From Methanosarcina sp. UBA289 (GTDB lineage Archaea > Halobacteriota > Methanosarcinia > Methanosarcinales > Methanosarcinaceae), in the NCBI GenBank assembly GCA_002496565.1, contig DAKJ01000024.1:74881-138880 (forward strand): a stretch of DNA of 64,000 bases. The letters run 5' to 3'. The translations under genes were made by a program, and so were the position numbers. Shown piece after piece: positions 27,083 to 35,370 of the stretch. Within the stretch, counting starts at the first letter, position 1, and each line of letters begins with the position of its first letter. Under the pieces are notes generated by a model. It did not search any database. It saw only the letters and a program-made list of their open reading frames with translations, and was not told where the DNA came from.

Positions 27083-27801
27083 TCACAGGTAACAGATTAA
27101 AACGTATTGCCTACATTCTACCTCTAAAAATAATAATGATAAAAATATCTTACCCAAAAGCTCTAATACCTACCAGCATTGCTCAATCCAATAATTGTCC
27201 TTTAATTAGATAAACAGTCTTACTTTTCCCCAAAGAAGATTTCCAAGTTAATATTTGAACTAAATAGCAGGATATATTTTGCTTATTTTAGCCTTTTGAA
27301 AATGATCTAGATAGATTTTTAACAAGCCAAATGCTTAAATATATAAAAATTCCCTAATTATTATCGTACAAGTTTTTTCCCGGGCTCTTCTTTAGTTTAT
27401 CAGGGTTACATTGAAAGCGTTGTACAATTAGAATGATTCCAAACGCTGAAATGATAAATTTTTGATTATTACGGGGTTATGAAGTCGCTTACTAGAGGGT
27501 GTTGCAGAAGACGATTTGTTTAACTATAAATGGATCGATAGCAGGCTAAATAAACAAAAAAGAGTCCTGTTTTTGCAGATTTATGCAGTTGGCAATTATA
27601 ATTCTTGAATGAACCTTGGGGGGGAAGAAGGCGAAGAAAGCTCCAATTGCGTTAATGACAGTGGGAGACATACACTGTAGGCTCATGATCAGTCTGATCA
27701 TTCTATTTTCGCCGTACGAAACAATCTGGAGGCATAGCATGCTCCGAAGATCGAAAAGATCTGAAGCTGCTCTTTAAGTTTCTGGAACTGGAGGTTTCGC
27801 A
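27083..27801 (+). promoter_or_regulatory. Upstream region of the P450 operon with 17-bp palindrome
   Basis: The palindrome ATGATCAG-T-CTGATCAT (27685-27701) lies about 100 bases before the ferredoxin start. It is the size and shape of a dimeric repressor operator. A TATA-like TTAAATATATAAAAATT near 27333-27349 is 450 bases upstream. A GTGTTGCAGAAGACGATTTG stretch at 27499-27518 resembles an insertion-sequence terminus. No regulator gene lies nearby, and no gene is supported in the 720 bases. Confidence 0.45.
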
Positions 27802-28041
27802 ATGCTTCGAATCGTGGTCGACCTAAACCGATGTGAGAGCTACGCTCAGTGCGTGTTTGCCGCACCGACAGTGTTCTGGATGAAGGATGAAGAATCGCTA
27901 GAATATGATTATGCGCCAGATGATTCACTACGAGTGCAGGTAGAGAGGGCCGCTGCAGCTTGCCCGGTACAGGCGATCACTATTTGCTGGTTGGATAAAC
28001 AATTGGGGCAGCAGGGAGAAAGTCACGATGAGCAGCAGTGA
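27802..28041 (+). CDS. Single-cluster 3Fe-4S ferredoxin of P450 type
   Basis: The 79-residue ferredoxin has the bacterial P450-partner layout: CESYAQC near residues 11-17, then CPVQAI near the C-terminus. The middle Cys of a 4Fe-4S motif is replaced, giving three Cys and so probably a 3Fe-4S cluster. It would carry electrons from the flavoprotein reductase to the cytochrome P450. GGAGG lies before the ATG. It overlaps the start of the reductase gene by 14 bases, a tight operon. Its GC-rich codon use differs from flanking archaeal genes, and its relatives are mostly in aerobic actinobacteria and proteobacteria. Confidence 0.9.
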   Translation: MLRIVVDLNRCESYAQCVFAAPTVFWMKDEESLEYDYAPDDSLRVQVERAAAACPVQAITICWLDKQLGQQGESHDEQQ

Positions 28042-29446
28042 TACCGAGAAGATGGTCTCCTCTATACAAAGAATAGTCATCGTCGGTGCCTCGCTGGCTG
28101 GCTTGAGTGCTGCAGAGGCACTACGTTCCGAGGGATTTTCAGGAACACTAACTGTGATAGGCGATGAACCGTACGTTCCCTATGATCGCCCTCCTCTGTC
28201 TAAAACTGTCCTCACAGGCTGGCTACCAGTAGACCATACAACCCTGCCACAGAGGGCTGATCTCCATGCCGAGTGGTTGCTTGATGTGCCCGCCATAGGG
28301 CTTGATCTGAGAAACCATAAAGTCGAGCTTGCCGACGGAATGCGGTTTAGTTTTGACCGTCTGTTGATCGCCACCGGGACTCGCGCTCGGCCGTGGCCAG
28401 ATTCGGCACAGGCTTCCCTTGATGGGGTATACCTGCTGCGCACCCGCAATGATGCTGCCCAGCTACGAGCTCGGTTAGCCGATAGACCAAAGCGGGTGCT
28501 TGTGATTGGCGGCGGTTTCACCGGCTCCGAGGTTGCTTCAGTCTGCAGAGAGCTGGATCTGGTTGTCACGGTCACAGAACGCAGCGCTACACCTCTCATC
28601 GGCGCTATCGGTTCGGCCGTGGGTACGCTTGCTGGCCAGCTCCAGCGCGCTTATGGAGTCGACCTACGCTGCAACGTCACGGTTATGGCGCTGGAGGGAG
28701 ATGAGAACGGGAGGCTGCGCCGTGCCTACCTCTCAGATGGTGATATACTCGACATCGATGTGGCTGTGGTCGCTCTTGGAGCAGTACGAAACGTCGAATG
28801 GTTGCGTGATTCCGGGCTGGTATTTGACTCTCGTGGGATAGTTTGTGATGCCGCTTGTCGTGCTTTCGATACCAATGGAATGGTTACAGACAATATTTTT
28901 GTCGCCGGAGACGTAGCCCGCTGGCCTCACCCGCTTTATGAGGGGGAACTTCTGGCAGTCGAGCACTGGGGGAACGCTGTTGAGCAGGCTAGGACGGCAG
29001 CACACAACATGGTATGTAATCCGGCAGATCGCTGGGCATACAAAACTCTGCCTGCCTTCTGGTCCCGTCAGTTTGGCGTCAACCTGAAGACAGTCGGCCT
29101 TCCAAGCTTTGCCGATGAGGTTGTGTTCACACAGGGCTCGATCGCAGAGCGCAGGTTAGTTGCGGTTTATGGCTACAAGGGTAGAATTGTCGCAGCGCTC
29201 ACCGTAAATATGGCCCGCTGGCTGCCTGCTTACAAAGCAATGATCGAAGCCCGTGCACCGTTTCCGCCTGTAATTCATGCTCTTTATGGGCTAGCCGAGC
29301 ATGGGCCAGTTCCTGCTGGATTTCCGCCTCGCACCCATAGCTCTACTCAGGCCGGTTCTGGCCCGAGTACACTTCGTCCTAAGGAATCGTCTACAAGCAC
29401 CAGAGTGAAGGATCCGCATGTGCCGCCAGGATTTCAGCCTAAATGA
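28028..29446 (+). CDS. FAD/NAD(P)-dependent ferredoxin reductase
   Basis: The 472-residue flavoprotein has the FAD-binding RIVIVGASLAGLSAAEALR near the N-terminus, the PYDRPPLSK segment of the rhodocoxin/putidaredoxin reductase group, a second dinucleotide fold RVLVIGGGFTGSEVAS for NAD(P)H, and the FAD motif IFVAGDVARWPHP. The C-terminal 50 residues are a Pro/Ser/Thr-rich tail beyond the usual family end. It oxidises NAD(P)H and reduces the ferredoxin encoded just before it. Arg codons are mostly CGN, whereas neighbouring Methanosarcina genes prefer AGA/AGG, and overall GC is higher. This supports recent transfer from a bacterium. Confidence 0.93.
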   Translation: MSSSDTEKMVSSIQRIVIVGASLAGLSAAEALRSEGFSGTLTVIGDEPYVPYDRPPLSKTVLTGWLPVDHTTLPQRADLHAEWLLDVPAIGLDLRNHKVELADGMRFSFDRLLIATGTRARPWPDSAQASLDGVYLLRTRNDAAQLRARLADRPKRVLVIGGGFTGSEVASVCRELDLVVTVTERSATPLIGAIGSAVGTLAGQLQRAYGVDLRCNVTVMALEGDENGRLRRAYLSDGDILDIDVAVVALGAVRNVEWLRDSGLVFDSRGIVCDAACRAFDTNGMVTDNIFVAGDVARWPHPLYEGELLAVEHWGNAVEQARTAAHNMVCNPADRWAYKTLPAFWSRQFGVNLKTVGLPSFADEVVFTQGSIAERRLVAVYGYKGRIVAALTVNMARWLPAYKAMIEARAPFPPVIHALYGLAEHGPVPAGFPPRTHSSTQAGSGPSTLRPKESSTSTRVKDPHVPPGFQPK

Positions 29447-29459
29447 CAGGAGGCAGATT

Positions 29460-30773
29460 ATGATACAGCAATCCTTGTATGAGCAAGTTCTTGACTACGC
29501 CAACCGTGCCAACCCCTATCCGCTCTATGCTCAGCTACGCCAGACACCAATCACACGACAGACAGATGGTAGCTACGTTGTCAGCACCTACCGGGAGATC
29601 GTCTCATTACTCCATGATCCTCGGATCGGTTCGGATTTCCGCAAGCGTTCCGTGCGCGAGCGTAATCCCGCAGGCAGTCAGATCAATCAGGAGCCTGTTT
29701 CTGAAAATCAAGCACAAGAAGCAGGGGCGGAAGTATCCTCACCCAACCAAGGTTCAGAAACGGAAGTAGTTCCAAGCTTCATCGGTCTAGATCCGCCTGA
29801 GCACGATCGACTGCGCCGGCAGGCTACATGGCCTTTTGGCCCTCCGCACACGCCGGGAAGAGTGGCTGAGATGGAACCCCAGCTGATCCGTCTTGCAAAT
29901 CAGCAGATAGATACTATGAAAGGCAAGGCGTCGATTGACATCGTTGAGGACTTCGCCTATCCAATCCCGGTGACGATGATCAGTGAGCTGCTTGGGGTAC
30001 CATACGAGGATCAGCCACACCTTCATGCTTTATCAGAAGCTATTATCGAAGGAATTGACCTGGATCCTCAGGAAAGCCCGGAGGAACGGAAGCGGCGACA
30101 AGAACAGTCTGGTCAGACCTTTAAGGAGCTCGAAAATTATATGGAGACATTGATCGAGCGCCATCGAAAGAAGCCTGGTTCCGATCTGCTTTCTGGACTA
30201 GTTATAGACTACGGTCCCGATGGGCCGATGTCCCAGGCAGACATTGTGAGCACTGCAAGCTTGTTGCTTATTGCCGGCCATGAGACCACAGTGAATCTGA
30301 TCACCAACGGGATGCTCACACTTTTGAGGCACCCTGATGTCCTTGAGCGGTTGCAGCACGAACCAAATCTGGTTATTCGCCTGGTAGAGGAGTTGCTACG
30401 TTACGAGCCTCCCGTCCAAATTCTGCCAAACCGCGTGGCTCTCGCCGATATTAATATTGGAGGTACTACAATTTTGAAAGGCTCGCCTGTGATCCTGCTG
30501 CTTGCTTCTGGAAACCGTGATTCTGCCCGCTTTCCCGACCCCGATAAATTTGACCCTGATCGGAGGGATAATATGCACCTTGGCTTTGGCAGCGGCATCC
30601 ATTATTGTTACGGTGCCCCACTTGCAAGGTTGGAAACGCAGATCGCACTAACAGAACTTGTAAGACGTCTCGAAAACCCTAGGCTTATGAATGAACCGCC
30701 TACATATCGGCAAAGTGCCACTCTACGCGGACCACGACATCTCTTTGTTGAGATCGACGGCGTGAGGGACTGA
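29460..30773 (+). CDS. Soluble bacterial-type cytochrome P450
   Basis: The 437-residue P450 has the I-helix oxygen-activation motif AGHETT, the ExxR motif in EELLRYEPP, and the haem-binding FGSGIHYCYGAPLAR with the proximal Cys. There is no N-terminal membrane anchor, so it is a cytoplasmic class I enzyme. An insertion of about 40 mainly polar residues (around QEPVSENQAQEAG) follows the B-region. The ATG at 29460 has AGGAGG before it, 14 bases after the reductase stop. P450s of this class need oxygen to hydroxylate a substrate, unexpected in a strict anaerobe; the role could be detoxification, oxygen scavenging or a reductive side reaction. The substrate is unknown. Confidence 0.95.
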   Translation: MIQQSLYEQVLDYANRANPYPLYAQLRQTPITRQTDGSYVVSTYREIVSLLHDPRIGSDFRKRSVRERNPAGSQINQEPVSENQAQEAGAEVSSPNQGSETEVVPSFIGLDPPEHDRLRRQATWPFGPPHTPGRVAEMEPQLIRLANQQIDTMKGKASIDIVEDFAYPIPVTMISELLGVPYEDQPHLHALSEAIIEGIDLDPQESPEERKRRQEQSGQTFKELENYMETLIERHRKKPGSDLLSGLVIDYGPDGPMSQADIVSTASLLLIAGHETTVNLITNGMLTLLRHPDVLERLQHEPNLVIRLVEELLRYEPPVQILPNRVALADINIGGTTILKGSPVILLLASGNRDSARFPDPDKFDPDRRDNMHLGFGSGIHYCYGAPLARLETQIALTELVRRLENPRLMNEPPTYRQSATLRGPRHLFVEIDGVRD

Positions 30774-30985
30774 GAGTTCCAGTCACGATTTAACCGAACA
30801 CGGAAGATCTGTAATTCTAGGTTCCCGTAGAGCCAAGGAGTCTAGACTATATTCTGTTTTCTGTTCAAGCCGGACAGTGCATGATTTATAAAAACTACCC
30901 TCTTAGTCTAAAACTTTCAGTCTAAAATTTTGTTTTATGAAATGCAGCTATAAAATTAAAATTCACATTATCCTTATACGAGTTA
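30774..30985. other. Spacer after the P450 operon
   Basis: The GC-rich foreign segment ends near 30830 and sequence returns to AT-rich. No gene is seen before the first copy of the dispersed repeat. Confidence 0.4.
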
Positions 30986-31105
30986 CAAAAGAGCAAAAAA
31001 CCCGCAATTTTTCCAGATTTAAAAGGTAAAGATTTAAAAGGAGTCCTTCTAAGAGCCTTTTTGCTCGAAGTGATCTTTACTGTTGGAGGGCTGTCTTCTG
31101 ATTAA
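30986..31105 (+). repeat. Dispersed array repeat, copy 1 (B half)
   Basis: Contains the B-half signature: an AT-rich run into GATTTAAAAGGAG, a degraded stem, GCCTTTTTGCTC, GTGATCTTT and a final GGAGGGCTG...TCTGATT. It marks the left edge of the repeat-punctuated region. Confidence 0.75.
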
Positions 31106-31214
31106 CGTTATAATTTGTTAACCAAACACTATTGCCACCACTTTACGATATTTTCAAATTCTATACAGGCTGAAACCAGGCCAGGCTGAAACCAGGCTGA
31201 GACAATTTTAAAAC

Positions 31215-31679
31215 TTAGTGTTGATGATAGTCAAAATATATCCAATCTGACTGAGCTAATACTTTGTTCTTAATCCATATTATTAAATTGAATTTTAAAC
31301 TGTAATCACCCTGGGCCATATGTAATTCGTCGTATGGCAAAAATAGGGTAACGTCTCTAAAGTTTGTGCTCTCGTACATTGGGGTAAACTCATGGCCTGT
31401 GGAAACTTCACCGCTAACTGTACAGTATTTCTGGTTAAAATCCCTTAATGGTTCACCAGATCCATAGTGGAAATATGCAGCAATTTCACAACTTTTGTCC
31501 TTAAGATTGTATGTATTAAACCCAATATGGATTCTCATTCCAAGTAAATCTTCCCAAACATTGTGCTCAACCCAAACTTGTTCAATTGCCGCAAACGTTT
31601 GCTGGTAGTAACCTATGTTTCCACTTATAGTTCCAACATCATCCTGTATCATATAATCAAGATCTCTGAAAGCCTGCAT
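31215..31679 (-). CDS. Hypothetical protein, beta-rich
   Basis: The 154-residue product starts MQAFRDLDYMIQDD and is rich in aromatic and strand-forming segments (MRIHIGFNTYNLKDKSCEIAAYF, YSLKFNLIIWIKNKVLAQSDWIYFDY). No metal or catalytic motif is evident. AGGAG lies 7 bases before the ATG at 31679, a better start than the upstream in-frame one. The alternating strands suggest a C2- or lipocalin-like beta sandwich; I do not recognise the family. It lies between the first repeat copy and the alcohol dehydrogenase gene, with its own promoter region upstream. Confidence 0.7.
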   Translation of the reverse strand: MQAFRDLDYMIQDDVGTISGNIGYYQQTFAAIEQVWVEHNVWEDLLGMRIHIGFNTYNLKDKSCEIAAYFHYGSGEPLRDFNQKYCTVSGEVSTGHEFTPMYESTNFRDVTLFLPYDELHMAQGDYSLKFNLIIWIKNKVLAQSDWIYFDYHQH

Positions 31680-31896
31680 AATTGAGCTCCTTTTAGATTT
31701 TACATTTCTGCTCAAAAAATGAATTTACTCAGAAGATAAAACCTCATTATTATTAATATAAATATATAATAATTAAACAATATTGAAACATATTTCCTTA
31801 ATATATATCCTAAAAAAAGATCGCAAAATCGGCTGATATCTTTATATTCCTATAATTTAGGAACTTTAACTCTAACTTTTATCCCATGAGTTGAAA

Positions 31897-31947
31897 ATAC
31901 CCCTTCCTCAAAACTCTAAGCTTTGCGAAGAGTTTAGGGAGAGGTAT
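31897..31947 (-). terminator. Terminator-like hairpin after the alcohol dehydrogenase gene
   Basis: An imperfect inverted repeat of about 19 pairs (plus-strand ATACCCCTTCCTC... with ...GGGAGAGGTAT) lies 10 bases beyond the stop of the minus-strand gene and is followed on that strand by ATTTTC. Confidence 0.6.
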
Positions 31948-31956
31948 TTGACTCGC

Positions 31957-33018
31957 TTATTCATCCAGAAGAACAACAGGTTTGATCAGATCTCTTGGTT
32001 TTTCTTTCATGAGCATGAGAGCCTCTTCAATTTTATCGAATCCTTCGAATATGTGGGTGGCCATTTTTTCTGGTTTTATTCTTCCGTAGATACATAGGTC
32101 TGCCATTCTTTCCATTCTCAGACGACCTCCGTTTGTCAGACCACCACGTATGTCTTTTTGAGACATACCCATCCCCCATGCAATACGTGGAATGGGAAGT
32201 ATGTCTCCTGTTCCGTAATAGCTGATGTTTGACACCGTGCCTCCAGGTTTTGCAATTTTTACTGCATCTGAAATTGTGTTTTCATTTCCTCCTGCTATGA
32301 TTACAGAATCCACACCTTTTCCATCCGTCTTTTCAAGAATCTGTTCAACAAGTCCACCAGTCCTGTAATTAATAATTTCAGATGCTCCGTATTCCAGAGC
32401 AAGATCAACAGAGGCTTTCCGACTTCCTACTGCAAAGAGCCTACCAGCACCAAGAATAGATGCACCTGCCACTGCCATCAGACCAACAGGACCGATTCCT
32501 ATGACTGCAACTGTGGAGCCCGTTTTAATTTTTGCCATTTCTGCACCCTGTATTCCAGTAGTTGCCATATCTGATAGCATGACAGCTTGTTCGCGGGGCA
32601 TTCCTTTTGGAAGATGAGCTAAATTCATGTCTGCATCATTTACATGGAAAAATTCTGCAAAGACTCCATTTTTGGAGTTTGAAAATTTCCATCCACCAAG
32701 CATTCCATTTGAGTGCATAGGTACTCCATCCTGTGCCGCCATGGATCGCCAGTCAGGTGTAATTGCAGGGACAATTACTTTATCGCCTGGTTTGAAGTCT
32801 TTGACCTCTGATCCGATTTCATCTATGACACCTACAGCTTCGTGTCCCAAAATCAAGTTTTTACGGTCTCCAAGCGCACCTTCCCAGACAGTATGAACAT
32901 CTGATGTACACGGCGCGACCGCAAGAGGCCTCACGATTGCATCATATGGTCCTGCTGAAGGTCTTTCAGCATCAATCCAGCCCACTTTTCCAATTCCAAG
33001 CATTGCAAATCCTTTCAT
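31957..33018 (-). CDS. NADP-dependent secondary alcohol dehydrogenase (zinc)
   Basis: The 353-residue enzyme is a medium-chain dehydrogenase very like the tetrameric secondary alcohol dehydrogenases of Clostridium and Thermoanaerobacter. Shared stretches include MKGFAMLGIGKVGW and RPLAVAPCTSDVHTV. Zinc ligands Cys37 and His59 are in place, and the later Asp ligand is in LSDMATTG. The nucleotide fold has GIGPVGLMAVAG, followed by the NADP-selecting GSRK. It interconverts 2-propanol and acetone or similar alcohols with NADP(H). The strong clostridial likeness suggests transfer. The repeat copy upstream carries its promoter region (ATTTATAATTACTA, 33098-33111). Confidence 0.93.
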   Translation of the reverse strand: MKGFAMLGIGKVGWIDAERPSAGPYDAIVRPLAVAPCTSDVHTVWEGALGDRKNLILGHEAVGVIDEIGSEVKDFKPGDKVIVPAITPDWRSMAAQDGVPMHSNGMLGGWKFSNSKNGVFAEFFHVNDADMNLAHLPKGMPREQAVMLSDMATTGIQGAEMAKIKTGSTVAVIGIGPVGLMAVAGASILGAGRLFAVGSRKASVDLALEYGASEIINYRTGGLVEQILEKTDGKGVDSVIIAGGNENTISDAVKIAKPGGTVSNISYYGTGDILPIPRIAWGMGMSQKDIRGGLTNGGRLRMERMADLCIYGRIKPEKMATHIFEGFDKIEEALMLMKEKPRDLIKPVVLLDE

Positions 33019-33080
33019 ATTATTACCCCAACATTTCCAAAATAATTATTTTTTCAATGCTTTTTATAGTAACCCGCATA

Positions 33081-33210
33081 TTAATCTGCTGTAGTGGTAT
33101 TTATAATTACTAAGGATGGAAACTTGAATTTTTACTTTTAATTCAGCCAAAATATATTTTTCCTGCCGGCGGTCTGCTGAAATCTTTCTCGAATCTTTTT
33201 GTAAAAACAG
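33081..33210 (+). repeat. Dispersed array repeat, copy 2 (promoter-like block and A half)
   Basis: Starts with GTAGTGGTATTTATAATTAC and continues with AAAATATATTTTTCCTGCCG, GGTCTGCTGAAATCTTTC and TTTTTGTAAAAACAG, the A-half signature. A strongly diverged B half may follow to about 33310. Confidence 0.8.
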
Positions 33211-33440
33211 AGAACTGAGAATCTTTGAAGCTCCCTTCGCCTGAGAAGTAATACTTTGCAGAGCTTGTTAGTTTTTTATCGATTTCATTCTGCGACTGTT
33301 TTAGAGTTATCAATAAGATTTCTTCCTGTAGTGATCATTCCCGAATTATAGTAGTAGGTTTTTCAGGCGACGTATATTTTTAGAAGCTTCAGAAGTGTTG
33401 TCACCTAATCTAATAAAACGTGACTCCATTAATATAGTCA

Positions 33441-33593
33441 AATTTATATATTTCAAACGCAATACTATGTATTGAAAATAAAGAGACGTATAATCATCTG
33501 TTGTTAAAAACCAATTTGTGTTTTTAACTAAAGAGTCTTATACAATCTTATTTTTTCAGCAATAACTAACAACCAAAATCAGGGTGAAACAAA
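33441..33593 (+). promoter_or_regulatory. TATA box and conserved structured leader, zinc-protein gene 1
   Basis: TATA-like AATTTATATA (33441-33450) precedes a leader shared with two paralogous genes. GTTAAAAAC (33503-33511) pairs with GTTTTTAAC (33520-33528), and an outer stem joins GTATAA (33488-33493) to TTATAC (33538-33543). The conserved ACAATCTT and a U-rich tract follow, ending at GGGTGA, the ribosome-binding site. A temperature- or growth-responsive leader is inferred. Confidence 0.65.
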
Positions 33594-33797
33594 ATGGCTT
33601 TTAATGACAGAGGAAGGTCCTCCAGGGGAAAAGACAGCAGCCGTGGAGGCTTTGGCGCTCCCAGGGAAATGTACAAGACAAGATGTTCGGATTGCGGTGT
33701 TGAAACCGAAGTACCTTTCAAACCTGACCCGGACAGACCTGTTTACTGCAGAGAATGTCTTCCTAAGCACAGAAAACCCAGAGAAGACAGATACTAA
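33594..33797 (+). CDS. CxxC-x17-CxxC zinc-finger protein, paralog 1
   Basis: The 67-residue protein has a basic, Gly/Arg/Ser-rich N-terminus (DRGRSSRGKDSSRGG) and a zinc motif CSDC-17 residues-CREC, followed by a basic tail. The Arg/Gly segment suggests nucleic-acid binding, and the finger pattern is the CxxC-x17-CxxC domain abundant in Methanosarcina. It is one of three near-identical paralogs here. All share the promoter, leader and GGTGA ribosome-binding site, so they probably respond to one signal. By analogy with small RNA-binding cold-shock proteins, an RNA-chaperone role is a reasonable but unproved guess. A dispersed-repeat B half with a GCCCT/AGGGC terminator hairpin follows about 100 bases on. 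Confidence 0.88.
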   Translation: MAFNDRGRSSRGKDSSRGGFGAPREMYKTRCSDCGVETEVPFKPDPDRPVYCRECLPKHRKPREDRY

Positions 33798-33894
33798 GTG
33801 TTATTTGTTTAACTGAGTTACATCAACACTTATTTCTTTTCTACTTTTTAAAATCAATCTAATTCGGGGTACATCTTTTTCTTAACCCGTTACC

Positions 33895-33985
33895 TTTTAC
33901 ATTTAAAAGGAGCCCTTCGCAGGGCCTTTTTTGCTGAAAGTGATCTTTCCCTTTGGGGATGGATTTTTCTGATTCAAGCAATATT
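33895..33985 (+). repeat. Dispersed array repeat, copy 3 (B half)
   Basis: ACATTTAAAAGGAGCCCTTC leads into GCAGGGCCTTTTTT, which is a GCCCT/AGGGC hairpin with a T-run, then GTGATCTTTCCCTTTGGGGA and TTTTTCTGATTC. It may terminate zinc-protein gene 1. Confidence 0.9.
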
Positions 33986-34074
33986 TTTCAAGCGATATTT
34001 TTCAAGCGAATTCTTGATCAAGGGAAAACATCAGGAATTGGACTACAGAATAAAAACAAAAAAATCTTCTGCAT

Positions 34075-34150
34075 GGTCAAGTCAGTTTAAATATATTTTC
34101 CCTGCCGGCAATCTGCTTAAATCTTCCCCGAATACATTTATTAAAAACAA
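34075..34150 (+). repeat. Dispersed array repeat, copy 4 (A half)
   Basis: CAGTTTAAATATATTTTCCC, TGCCGGCAATCTGCTTAAAT, CTTCCCCGAATACATTTATT: the A-half signature. It abuts the 3' end of the Fic gene. Confidence 0.88.
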
Positions 34151-34153
34151 AAA

Positions 34154-35086
34154 TCAAACATCCTTTTTTCCGTGCTCAGATAGATAGTTCTTAACTGCAC
34201 GTTTTGAGCTATACCATGTTTTCCCTATTTTTACTGCATCTAGAAACCCCTGTCTAGCTCGTAGGCTGAGATATTCTTGAGAATAAGGAGTTTCGATGGC
34301 AAGCTCTTTTAGAGGCAGCAGTTCGTCATTTCCTCCTGAAATGGAAAGATATAGGGTCAGGTTTTCATCCACGGCTTTTGCAATGAAATTGGCAAATGGT
34401 CCCAAGTTTCCAGAATCTGCGGCTCTAAGGGATTTGTAATATTTTCCTCTATCCTCTTTTTTGAGTACGACAGGAGGATAATATCTTGCCATCAAATACA
34501 GATTTGTGAGAAGCCGGGCCACTCGGCCGTTTCCGTCACTGAAGGGATGAATTTCAACAAACCTGTGATGCAGGAAAGAAGCTGTTTCAATTGGATGTTT
34601 TTTGCTTTCAGCTACCTTTTCAATAAGTTCATCCATCAGTTTAACTATCTTCGACCAATCAGGTGGAGTCTTTACAGCACCTGCTATTCTAACGTTTCTT
34701 GTGCGGTACTTTCCGGCATCCTCTAGTATGCTTCTAGTTACAATTTCATGGATTTCCTGAATTGTAACATGATCTATTGCATGTTTTTTCTTTGCCAGTT
34801 CTTCCATCCGGTCAAAAGCTTTTGCGTTGTTGCTTGCTTCAAGATGTTCTCTAAGCGATTTTCCGCCAATAGTCAGCCCTTCCTCCAGAATAAGTTTTGT
34901 TTCCTGGAGCGTCAGTGTATTTCCCTCTATTGCATTGGAGTGATAGGTATGAACCAGCCTCATTTCTTCATGTAGCCTTGATAAAGCATCTGCAGGGATG
35001 GGCCGCATGAAGTTTAGCTGTTTCATTTTTTCATTTATTCGTGCAAGAAGTTCTTCTTGAATCAGGGATGTATCGGTATGTGTCAT
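34154..35086 (-). CDS. Fic family protein with C-terminal DNA-binding domain
   Basis: The 310-residue protein has the Fic catalytic motif HPFSDGNGRVAR at about residues 174-185, with its preceding flap (FLHHRFVEI). Near residue 55, SNAIEGN is the built-in inhibitory [S/T]xxxE[G/N] helix, making it a self-restrained class II-type Fic. The last 65 residues (YSQEYLSLRARQGFLDAVKIGKTWYSSKRAV) resemble a small winged-helix/MerR-like DNA-binding domain. Fic enzymes transfer AMP from ATP to target hydroxyls. A perfect 12-bp inverted repeat lies directly upstream, so the C-terminal domain may repress its own gene. It is flanked by dispersed-repeat copies on both sides. Confidence 0.93.
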   Translation of the reverse strand: MTHTDTSLIQEELLARINEKMKQLNFMRPIPADALSRLHEEMRLVHTYHSNAIEGNTLTLQETKLILEEGLTIGGKSLREHLEASNNAKAFDRMEELAKKKHAIDHVTIQEIHEIVTRSILEDAGKYRTRNVRIAGAVKTPPDWSKIVKLMDELIEKVAESKKHPIETASFLHHRFVEIHPFSDGNGRVARLLTNLYLMARYYPPVVLKKEDRGKYYKSLRAADSGNLGPFANFIAKAVDENLTLYLSISGGNDELLPLKELAIETPYSQEYLSLRARQGFLDAVKIGKTWYSSKRAVKNYLSEHGKKDV

Positions 35087-35096
35087 AATTTAATAT

Positions 35097-35161
35097 CTCC
35101 GATATATATCCTCTGATATATATCGGTATCGGCAATTTTCATAGTTATCCGATATAGATAT
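35097..35161 (-). promoter_or_regulatory. Palindromic operator array upstream of the Fic gene
   Basis: CCGATATATATC (35099-35110) and GATATATATCGG (35115-35126) are a perfect 12-bp inverted repeat with a 4-base spacer, starting 13 bases before the start codon. A third half-site, ATCCGATATAGATAT, lies at 35147-35161. The AT-rich core probably overlaps the TATA element, so binding would block initiation. Confidence 0.65.
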
Positions 35162-35174
35162 TTTTTATTTATTT

Positions 35175-35370
35175 CACTTCAGTTAAAGTATATTTTTCCT
35201 GCTGACTGTCTACTGGAATCTTCCCCGAATACGTTTTATAAGAATAGATAAATTGAAAACTACTATTGAAAACTACTTTTTGTGGATTTGTAAAGAGTAC
35301 TTTGCAGGGCCTTTTTTCATCAAACTGATCTTTTCCTTTGGAGGGCTGCTTTCAAATTAGAGCGAAAGTT
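35175..35370 (+). repeat. Dispersed array repeat, copy 5 (A and B halves)
   Basis: The A half has TATATTTTTCCTGCTGACTG and GGAATCTTCCCCGAATACG; the B half has GTACTTTGCAGGGCCTTTTT and CTGATCTTTTCCTTTGGAGG. It lies between the Fic operator and the second zinc-protein gene. Confidence 0.88.

Noticed and set aside
27546..27740. 64-residue minus-strand frame before the P450 operon
   Set aside because: No ribosome-binding site and no recognisable product; it overlaps the candidate operator palindrome.
28180..28599. 139-residue minus-strand frame within the ferredoxin reductase gene
   Set aside because: Shadow of a GC-rich real gene: Arg/Ser-rich, no ribosome-binding site.
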